A stretch of DNA of 64,000 nt from Streptosporangium roseum DSM 43021. Lineage in GTDB: Bacteria; Actinomycetota; Actinomycetes; Streptosporangiales; Streptosporangiaceae. The notes below the pieces were generated by a model. That model saw nothing but the letters and a program-made list of their open reading frames with translations. It had not been told where the DNA came from and searched no databases. Location of the stretch: assembly GCF_000024865.1 (NCBI RefSeq), contig NC_013595.1, positions 5,394,001-5,458,000 on the forward strand, in the 5' to 3' direction. Positions 58,323 through 64,000 of the stretch are shown here, one piece after another; positions within the stretch are counted from its first letter, which is position 1, and each line of letters begins with the position of its first letter. The translations under genes and the position numbers were made by a program.

Positions 58323-58826
58323 TCACCGCGTGTATCTGCGGATACGGTAGCGCAGCCCGGACGTCGAGGACTGCCAGCCTCTGTCCTCGGCGACTTTCCA
58401 CGTCGAATCCAGTGTCGGGGCGTAGGTGTCGCCGTTCACTGTCAAGTCGACTTCAGTCACCGAGAGCATCGTGGCGTACCCCAGGGCGGCACGATAAATT
58501 TCCCCGCCACCGATCACCCATACCGCCGCAGGGGCGGCTGTCTCCGACGGTTCGGCTGCGAGTTCCAGAGCCTGGGCGATGGAACCGGCACGTTCTGCGC
58601 CTTCGACCACCCAGTGTGGATCGCGAGTCACCACGATGTTGCGCCTGTCTGACAGCGGCCGGAATCGCGGAGGCAGCGAATCCCATGTCTTGCGCCCCAT
58701 CACCACTGGATGACCCAGGGTGGTTGCCTTGAAATGGGCCATGTCCTCAGGCAGTCGCCACGGAATCCCGTTGTCCGCGCCGATCACGCCATTGAGGGTC
58801 TGCGCCCAGATCAGCCCGACGTTCAC
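58323..58826 (-). CDS. folA: Dihydrofolate reductase
   Basis: The enzyme has 167 residues from a GTG at 58826 that overlaps the thyA stop (GTGA). It reduces dihydrofolate to tetrahydrofolate with NADPH. Family motifs are LIWAQTLNGVIGADNGIPWR, LPEDMAHFKATTLGHPVVMG, RKTWDSLP, RNIVVTRD, and VWVIGGGEIYRAAL as the second dinucleotide motif. The acidic residue of the active site is Glu in LPEDM. The reading frame continues the thyA-folA operon, the usual actinobacterial pairing. Confidence 0.95.
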   Translation of the reverse strand: MNVGLIWAQTLNGVIGADNGIPWRLPEDMAHFKATTLGHPVVMGRKTWDSLPPRFRPLSDRRNIVVTRDPHWVVEGAERAGSIAQALELAAEPSETAAPAAVWVIGGGEIYRAALGYATMLSVTEVDLTVNGDTYAPTLDSTWKVAEDRGWQSSTSGLRYRIRRYTR

Positions 58827-59620
58827 ACCGCGACCGGGGCTTTGATGGCCGGGTGGTGCCGGTAGTCGAGCACCTCCACATCGGCGTAGGCGTAGTCGAA
58901 AAGCGAGTCGGCTTGGCGCAGACGCAACCCGGGAAACTCGAACGGGGTGCGCGAGAGCTGCTCGGTCACCTGCTCGACATGATTGTCGTAGATGTGGCAG
59001 TCGCCGCCGGTCCAGATGAAGTCGCCCGGCTTGAGGCCGGCCTGCTGCGCCACCATGTGCGTGAGCAGGGCGTAGCTGGCGATGTTGAACGGTACGCCGA
59101 GGAACAGGTCCGCGCTGCGCTGGTACAGCTGGCAGGAGAGCTTGCCGTCGGCGACGTAGAACTGGAAGAAGGCGTGACAGGGCGCGAGAGCCATCTTGTC
59201 CAGCTCGGCGACGTTCCAGGCGGAGACGATCATCCGGCGGGAGTCCGGGTCCCGGCGCAGAGTGTCGAGAACTTCGCTGACCTGGTCGATGTGCCTGCCG
59301 TCCGGGGCGGGCCAAGAGCGCCACTGTGCGCCGTAAACCGGGCCGAGTTCGCCGTTCGCGTCGGCCCACTCGTCCCAGATGGTGACGCCGTGCTTATGCA
59401 GCCAGCCGATGTTCGAGTCGCCGCGCAGGAACCACAGCAGCTCGTACACGATGGATCTGAGATGCACCTTTTTGGTGGTGACCAGCGGAAATCCCTGCGA
59501 GAGGTCGTAGCGTAGTTGGTGCCCGAAGACACTTCGGGTACCGGTGCCCGTCCGGTCGGCTTTGGCCGTCCCGGAGGTGAGTACCAGCCGCAACAGGTCT
59601 TCGTACTGGGTGTCCGCCAT
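58823..59620 (-). CDS. thyA: Thymidylate synthase (ThyA)
   Basis: The enzyme has 265 residues and makes dTMP from dUMP using methylene-tetrahydrofolate. Motifs are DRTGTGTRSVFGHQLRYDL, ELLWFLRGDSNIGWL, the active-site Cys148 in LAPCHAFFQFYV, LSCQLYQRSADLFLGVPFNI, HMVAQQAGL, and the C-terminal IKAPVAV. The start ATG at 59620 begins MADTQYEDLL. Genomes of this group often also carry ThyX; that cannot be seen here. Its dihydrofolate product is recycled by FolA, encoded next. Confidence 0.96.
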   Translation of the reverse strand: MADTQYEDLLRLVLTSGTAKADRTGTGTRSVFGHQLRYDLSQGFPLVTTKKVHLRSIVYELLWFLRGDSNIGWLHKHGVTIWDEWADANGELGPVYGAQWRSWPAPDGRHIDQVSEVLDTLRRDPDSRRMIVSAWNVAELDKMALAPCHAFFQFYVADGKLSCQLYQRSADLFLGVPFNIASYALLTHMVAQQAGLKPGDFIWTGGDCHIYDNHVEQVTEQLSRTPFEFPGLRLRQADSLFDYAYADVEVLDYRHHPAIKAPVAV

Positions 59621-59908
59621 AGCCGTCGAGTTTACCGGCCACCTGCAAGGCGTACTCGACGGTCATGTCTCGCCGTACGCCCGGGGCGCTGGTGTGCGGC
59701 TCAGCCCCGGCGTCGGGCGGCGGGGTCGCGTCCGGCGAGGTGCCGGGCGCGCGGCGGCCGAAGCGCGCCGCCGCTCCCGAGTTCGATCGCCCCGCCCGCC
59801 CCCTTACATTCACCGCCGCAGTAAATGCGTAGCTGCCCGGATGATCCCGCGGGACTGTGATCCTCTCAGGAGGATTGACTCGTCCTCGGTGAAAGGTATC
59901 TTCCATTT

Positions 59909-59920
59909 AGGAAAGTTTCT
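59909..59920. promoter_or_regulatory. AGGAAA-G-TTTCT palindrome-like element
   Basis: An imperfect inverted repeat, 60 bases upstream of a small secreted-protein gene. Similar AGGAAAGTTTCCT-type sites precede secreted-protein genes in actinomycetes, from memory. The rest of 59621-59908 shows no gene. Confidence 0.35.
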
Positions 59921-59979
59921 TGTCTAAGAAGACGTTCACCTGGCGCCATTCGCCCTTCGAAGCACTGGAGGAAGCGCAC

Positions 59980-60276
59980 GTGAAAAAGAGCCGGACTGCG
60001 GCCCTGTCCGCCGCCGCACTGCTGACCGCCGGGCTGCTGGTCGGCACCGCCTCACCCGCCCACGCCCTCCCGGAGGGTTGCACAGCCGAAACATGGAGGA
60101 CGGACCGCGTCTCCAGCTACTGCCAGAGCGGCACGGGGGAACACCAGATCGCCGCCAGCTACCTCCACCGGAATGGGGAGCGTATGGAAACGAGAGGCTC
60201 GTGGGCACCGGTGGGCCAAACCTCCTCCGCCAGCATCAACGGGACAGTCCTGCTCTGGTGGATCAACAAACGCTGA
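59980..60276 (+). CDS. Small secreted protein, unknown
   Basis: The protein has 98 residues. The GTG at 59980 follows GGAGG; a TTG 60 bases upstream in frame is unlikely. The Sec signal peptide (KKSRTAALSAAALLTAGLLV) ends in AHA at about residue 30, leaving about 68 mature residues with two Cys (GCTAETWRTD, SSYCQSG) that may form a disulphide. The mature part is beta-rich (HQIAASYLHRNGERMETRG). No family recognised; reminiscent of small extracellular actinobacterial proteins. Confidence 0.65.
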   Translation: MKKSRTAALSAAALLTAGLLVGTASPAHALPEGCTAETWRTDRVSSYCQSGTGEHQIAASYLHRNGERMETRGSWAPVGQTSSASINGTVLLWWINKR

Positions 60277-60488
60277 GAGAGCCGGCGCCGCCCCCATCGC
60301 CCTACGAGGAGCCGGACATGACGACGCCCCCGGCCAGGCCGGACGCTCCTCCCGTTGTCCGACTCGGGCGGACACGCCTGGATGCCGCCAAACTTGGACT
60401 CGCTCACTCCGGGTAGTCGTATGGGGCGTGCAGTAACCGGAGAGGGTGTCCGCAGTAGGCGGCACACCCCTGCTCGAAGGAGAACCTC

Positions 60489-60713
60489 GTGAACCGCACC
60501 ACGATCGTCGCCACGCTGATCGGCGTCGGCGCCGTTCTGGCCTCGCCTGCGGCTGCCGGCTCAGCCCACGCAGCGGCCGACCCTCTCAGTGACCTGTTCG
60601 GCGGCGGCTACTACGGCGGCGGCTACTACGAGAGCTCGGGCAGCGGGGTCGGTCACGGTGTCGGGGTGGGTGGCCTGATCGGCATCGGCGGCATCGGGCT
60701 CGACATTCTCTAG
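60489..60713 (+). CDS. Small glycine-rich secreted protein
   Basis: The protein has 74 residues from a GTG after GAAGGAG. A signal peptide of about 29 residues ends in AHA. The mature peptide of about 45 residues is rich in Gly and Tyr (LFGGGYYGGGYYESSGSG then VGHGVGVGGLIGIGGIGLDI). The alternating hydrophobic/Gly end could aggregate, as in chaplins or other surface-active peptides, but there is no chaplin Cys pattern. Function unknown. Confidence 0.65.
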   Translation: MNRTTIVATLIGVGAVLASPAAAGSAHAAADPLSDLFGGGYYGGGYYESSGSGVGHGVGVGGLIGIGGIGLDIL

Positions 60714-60871
60714 AGGACCAGCGCGGGGGCGGCGGGTTCCCCGGCCCCCGGGCATGTGGGGCACCATCGGTGATTTGCGCGGACGCGGGCGTAGACCGGC
60801 GCCTCCGCCATCTGCCGGGACGACCCGCCGTCCGGCTCCACCCGCTTGCCGCTGACGGCGACCATGACGAA

Positions 60872-60944
60872 GGCGGACTGTTCGGCCAGGCGCGACGGCA
60901 GCATCGCCGCTGCCGTGCCATCGAGCCTGGCCGAACAGTCCGCC
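60872..60944. terminator. Long bipartite hairpin
   Basis: A perfect 20-bp outer stem (60872-60891 with 60925-60944) encloses an inner 8-bp stem (60895-60902 with 60909-60916). It lies just past the ferredoxin stop and can stop the P450 operon transcript. The 60714-60969 stretch shows no gene. Confidence 0.65.
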
Positions 60945-60969
60945 CCGCAGGATGCCGCGCGCCTCCTGC

Positions 60970-61170
60970 TCACGCCTCCTCGGTCACCTCGATGGCGAAC
61001 GCCGGGCAGACCGCGGCGGACTCCCGGACCGCGGCGTGCTGGTCGGCGTCCGGCTCGGGCTCCAGCAGGATGACGATGCCGTCGTCGTCACGCTGGTCGA
61101 ACACCTCGGGTGCGATCAGCACGCACTGGCCGGCGCCGCAGCACTTGTCCTCATCAATGGCGACTTTCAT
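60970..61170 (-). CDS. 3Fe-4S ferredoxin (P450 partner)
   Basis: The protein has 66 residues. The ATG at 61170 follows GGAGG. Cluster ligands are Cys10, Cys16 and Cys55 (CCGAGQC, AAVCPAF); the position of the usual fourth Cys is replaced, giving a 3Fe-4S type common in actinobacterial P450 operons. Very acidic, as expected for docking to P450. It is the last gene of the reductase-P450-ferredoxin operon and passes electrons from the flavoprotein to the P450. Confidence 0.93.
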   Translation of the reverse strand: MKVAIDEDKCCGAGQCVLIAPEVFDQRDDDGIVILLEPEPDADQHAAVRESAAVCPAFAIEVTEEA

Positions 61171-61196
61171 GGTGTTACCTCCTCGTTCGTCTCGGG

Positions 61197-62411
61197 TCAC
61201 CAGCGGACGGGAACGGTGCGCAGGCCGCCGACGGCCAGCCCTTCCACCCGCTCCAGCTCTTCCACCGGCACCGCCAGCTCCAGGCTCGGCAGCTTGCGCA
61301 GCAGCACTTCCAGCACGACCTGCAGCTCGGTACGGGCCAGCGCCTGCCCGAGGCAGGAGTGGGCGCCGGCGCCGAACGCCAGATGCGGGTTCGGGCTGCG
61401 GGTCAGGTCGAACCGCTCGGCGTCCTCGAACGCGCTCACGTCCCGGTTGGCGGCGGCCATGCTGCAGATGACCGTGGTCCCCTTGGGCAGGTGCTCACCA
61501 CTGACCTCGGTCTCCTCCTTCAGGTATCGGGGCAGGCCGAAGCCGGAGTTGGCGTCCAGGCGCAGCGACTCCTCCACCGCCGTGCGGATCAGCGACGGGT
61601 CGGCGAGCAGCGCCTCCCACCGGCTGCGGTCGGCCAGCAGCATGGAGACCATCTTGCCGATCATGTTGGCGGTGGTCTCGTGCCCGGCGACCAGCAACGC
61701 CATGCCGGTGACCAGGATCTGCAGGTCGTTCAGGCCGCCGTCCTCCGGGCCGCCGGCCGCGATCAGCTCGCTCAGCAGGTCCTCCCCCGGCTCGGACCGC
61801 TTGGCGGCCAGGTGGTCGGACATGTACTGGAAGAACTCTGCCTGGGCCGCCTCGATCTCCTCCTTGCCGTAGCGGGTGAGGTTGAGCAGCGTGTCGGACC
61901 AGTAGGAGAACCGGTCGCGGTCCTCGGCGGGCACGCCGAGCATGTCGCAGATGACGTACACCGGCAGCGGGAAGCCCAGGGACGCCTTCAGATCGCCGGG
62001 GGCGCCGCACCTGACCATGTCGTCGATGAGGTCCTCGGCGATCTGGGCCATCACCGGGCGCAGGGCGTTCATCCGCTTGGCGGTGAACCACTTGCCGACC
62101 AGCCGCCGCCAGTGCTGGTGCTCCTCCCCGCCGTCCGGGATGATCGTCGCCATCTCGCTGTTGAACAACCCGCCGTCCTCGGTGGCCGACAGCCGGGCCG
62201 CGTCGGGCGCGTTCAGCAGGCGGGTGAAGCGCGGGTCGGCGAGCACCTGCTTGACGTCCTCGTACCGGGTCAGCAGCGTCGCCCGGTCACCACTGGGCAA
62301 GGTCACGTGGGCGACCGGGCACTTGCCGCGCAGTTCGGCCCATTCGGCGGGCGGGTCGAGCGCGGCGTCGTTCGGGATCGGGTAGTTCAGGACCTGCTCG
62401 TCGGCACTCAT
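61197..62411 (-). CDS. Cytochrome P450
   Basis: The enzyme has 404 residues. The I-helix oxygen motif is LLVAGHETTANMI, the ExxR motif is AVEESLRLD, and the haem loop FGAGAHSCLGQALA has ligand Cys353. It has no membrane anchor, so it is a soluble class I bacterial P450. It lies 26 bases before the ferredoxin gene and 23 bases after the reductase gene, so the whole electron chain is in one operon. It likely hydroxylates a small hydrophobic compound; substrate unknown. Resembles CYP105/CYP107-type enzymes in general layout. Confidence 0.94.
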   Translation of the reverse strand: MSADEQVLNYPIPNDAALDPPAEWAELRGKCPVAHVTLPSGDRATLLTRYEDVKQVLADPRFTRLLNAPDAARLSATEDGGLFNSEMATIIPDGGEEHQHWRRLVGKWFTAKRMNALRPVMAQIAEDLIDDMVRCGAPGDLKASLGFPLPVYVICDMLGVPAEDRDRFSYWSDTLLNLTRYGKEEIEAAQAEFFQYMSDHLAAKRSEPGEDLLSELIAAGGPEDGGLNDLQILVTGMALLVAGHETTANMIGKMVSMLLADRSRWEALLADPSLIRTAVEESLRLDANSGFGLPRYLKEETEVSGEHLPKGTTVICSMAAANRDVSAFEDAERFDLTRSPNPHLAFGAGAHSCLGQALARTELQVVLEVLLRKLPSLELAVPVEELERVEGLAVGGLRTVPVRW

Positions 62412-62434
62412 GCGATGTCTCCTTCAGATGTTCC

Positions 62435-63664
62435 TCAGGCGGGCGGGAGCGGCGGGGTGGCCAATGTCCGCTGGCGCAGGAGGCGGGCCTGCTTGGGCAT
62501 GTTCCAGCCGAGGACGCCGGTGACCCGGCCGTCCTCGCGGTAAAGGGCGGCGAAGCGGCGCTGCTCCGGGTCGCCCTCGGCGATGGTCACCTCGGCCACC
62601 GGTGACGGCAGGCCGTGGGCCTGGATCTTGACGTCGTACTGGTCGGTCCAGAAGTACGGGATCGGCGCGTACGGGCGATCCGCACCGAGGATGTTCGCCG
62701 CCACCGTCTGGGCCTGCTCGGTGGCGTTGGTCCGGTTCTCCAGCCGCAGCCGCCTGCCGAGCCCTTCGTGGACGAACGAGGCCACGTCCCCGACGGCGTA
62801 GACGCCCTCGGCGGCACGGCAGCGCGCGTCGCACTCCACGCCGTCGCCCAGCGTGAGCCCGCTGCCCTCCAGCCAGCCGGTCGCCGGGCGGCAGCCGACG
62901 GCCACCACGACGGCGTCGGCGGGCAGCAGTTCCCCGCCGGCCAGCCGTACGCCCGTCACCCGGCCGGTCTCGCCGGTCAGCGCGTCGACGGCGGCGCCGA
63001 GCCGCAGCCGGACCCCGCGCTCGGCGTGCGTCCGGGTGAGGAGGCCGCCGACCTCGGCGCCGAGCTGGTCACCGAGCACGGCGTGTCCCATGCCGGCGAG
63101 GGTGACCTCCAGGTCCAGGCCGCGGGCGGTGGCGGCGATCTCCCCGCCCAGCACACCCTCGCCGACGACCACCAGGCGCGTGCCGGCGGTCAGCCGGGTG
63201 CGCAGGGCGAGCGCGTCGTCCAGGCCGCGCAGCACGTGTACGCCCGCCAGCCCGTCCTGGCCGGGCAGGCGGCACGGGGTCAGGCCGGTGGCGATGACGA
63301 CGGCGTCGCCGCGCAGCACCCGGCCGGAGGCGGTGACGACGGCCCGCTCAGCCGCGTCCAGCGCGACCGCGGCCTCGCCCCGGACGAACTCCGCCCCCAG
63401 CGCCTCCAACTGCGCCTGGCCGCGCAGCCGGGCCCGTTCCGGCTCCCAGGCCCCCGCCAGCACCTGCTTCGACAGCGGGGGCCGGTCGTAGGGCAGGTGG
63501 GGCTCGGCGTCCAGCAGGGTCAGCCGGCCCTGGTGGCCGTTGCGCCGCAGCGCCTCCGCCGTGCTCAGCCCGGCGGCGGACGCACCGACGATCAGCACAT
63601 GTCCGGGCGCGGTCACGAGGCGTGGTTCATAGGTCGATATCCCTTCGTCATCCCGCTGCCACAT
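62435..63664 (-). CDS. NAD(P)H-dependent FAD ferredoxin reductase
   Basis: The enzyme has 409 residues. The FAD fold starts with HVLIVGASAAGLSTAEALRR (GxSxxG at 27-32). NAD-binding follows at LVVVGEGVLGGEIAATARG near 163-181, and the second FAD motif EGVYAVGDVASF near 287. The layout is that of Rhodocoxin/putidaredoxin reductases, including the C-terminal domain with YFWTDQYDVKIQ. The ATG at 63664 begins a short tail (MWQRDDEGISTYEPRL), perhaps with a later start. First gene of the P450 operon, divergent from a TetR regulator. Confidence 0.92.
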   Translation of the reverse strand: MWQRDDEGISTYEPRLVTAPGHVLIVGASAAGLSTAEALRRNGHQGRLTLLDAEPHLPYDRPPLSKQVLAGAWEPERARLRGQAQLEALGAEFVRGEAAVALDAAERAVVTASGRVLRGDAVVIATGLTPCRLPGQDGLAGVHVLRGLDDALALRTRLTAGTRLVVVGEGVLGGEIAATARGLDLEVTLAGMGHAVLGDQLGAEVGGLLTRTHAERGVRLRLGAAVDALTGETGRVTGVRLAGGELLPADAVVVAVGCRPATGWLEGSGLTLGDGVECDARCRAAEGVYAVGDVASFVHEGLGRRLRLENRTNATEQAQTVAANILGADRPYAPIPYFWTDQYDVKIQAHGLPSPVAEVTIAEGDPEQRRFAALYREDGRVTGVLGWNMPKQARLLRQRTLATPPLPPA

Positions 63665-63682
63665 TAACCTACAAGTGCAAGT

Positions 63683-63701
63683 AAACTGACAAGTGTCGTT
63701 T
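63683..63701. promoter_or_regulatory. Operator-like site between P450 operon and TetR gene
   Basis: AAAC-T-GACA-AG-TGTC-GTTT, an inverted repeat with one extra base in the left arm. ACAAGTG also occurs as a direct repeat at 63671 and 63690. Placed 20 bases from either gene, it can control both. Confidence 0.5.
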
Positions 63702-63720
63702 ATCGGATAGGCTGGCGGGC

Positions 63721-64000
63721 ATGGTCACCGCCAGAGAGAGCAACACCCCGTCGGGCGACCGGCGCGTACGCCGGACTCGATCAGCCTTGGCACATGCGCT
63801 GATGGAGCTGGTCGAGGAGCGCGACCTGTCCCGGATCAGCGTCTCGGACGTCGCCGAAGGCGCTGGAGTGAGCCGCTCCGCCTTCTACGACCACTACCGG
63901 GACGTTCACGAACTGGCCGAGGACGCCTGCACCGCGATGATCGACGACCTGATCGAGTCCCTGCCCGGCCCCGCCCTGGACTCGCCGGACCTGGCGCGGG
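63721..64000 (+). CDS. TetR-family regulator, N-terminal part (cut by window end)
   Basis: 93 codons are visible. The helix-turn-helix lies at about 15-65 (RRTRSALAHALMELVEERDL then SRISVSDVAEGAGVSRSAFY, DHYRDVHELAEDAC). The ligand-binding domain lies outside the window. It is transcribed away from the P450 operon with a shared 56-base intergenic region, so it is probably the local repressor. Confidence 0.88.
   Translation, partial: MVTARESNTPSGDRRVRRTRSALAHALMELVEERDLSRISVSDVAEGAGVSRSAFYDHYRDVHELAEDACTAMIDDLIESLPGPALDSPDLAR

Overview
The window is high-GC actinobacterial DNA. It has a strong GC bias at third codon positions, many GTG starts, ATGA/GTGA overlaps between operon genes, twin-arginine and lipoprotein signals, and TetR, LacI, LAL-type LuxR and ECF41 regulators. 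A filamentous actinomycete such as a member of the Streptosporangiaceae fits best. That placement is inferred from gene content only. No rRNA, tRNA or CRISPR array was seen.

Layout. 0-6.5 kb: the end of a LysR regulator, then an ECF41 sigma-factor neighbourhood with two ECF41 sigma genes, a LUD-domain protein, an NAD(P)/FAD oxidoreductase and a free-standing NTF2/SnoaL-like protein. Four start regions share one promoter motif (seven-base -35, exactly 16 bases, xGTC). 7.0-15.9 kb: a TetR-controlled minus-strand operon with an exported alpha/beta hydrolase, a sugar ABC binding protein and two permeases, an M28-like hydrolase, a type-B esterase and an acyl-CoA ligase. 15.8-27.1 kb: a LacI-controlled sugar locus with a second ABC importer, a beta-lactamase-fold hydrolase, a GH78 alpha-L-rhamnosidase, a secreted M28 peptidase and a six-hairpin glycosidase-like protein. 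Together these look like a machine for importing and dismantling acylated rhamnose-containing glycosides. A 57-bp element is repeated, inverted, across the stop codons of the two outermost genes of this 20-kb island. 27.3-34.5 kb: a very large secreted subtilase, a small acidic ORF and a LAL regulator. 34.8-38.4 kb: an MFS exporter, then a divergent luciferase-like oxidoreductase/VOC pair whose promoters both carry SoxR-box-like, 19-bp-spacer MerR architecture.

38.4-52.4 kb is accessory DNA with fragments of IS5, Tn3, ISAzo13 and IS110 transposases and broken genes. Intact genes among them are a SUKH-like protein, an amidohydrolase/membrane protein/multicopper oxidase operon, an esterase with an orphan operator and broken TetR gene, a HEAT-repeat protein with a MerR-HEAT fusion regulator, and a secreted trypsin-like protease.

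52.4-57.9 kb: a two-component system followed by VTC-domain, DUF4956 and CotH-kinase genes, probably one polyphosphate/cell-surface phosphorylation module. 58.3-59.6 kb: thyA-folA. 59.9-60.7 kb: two small secreted proteins. 60.9-64.0 kb: a self-contained P450 electron-transfer operon (reductase, P450, ferredoxin) facing a TetR gene cut by the window end.
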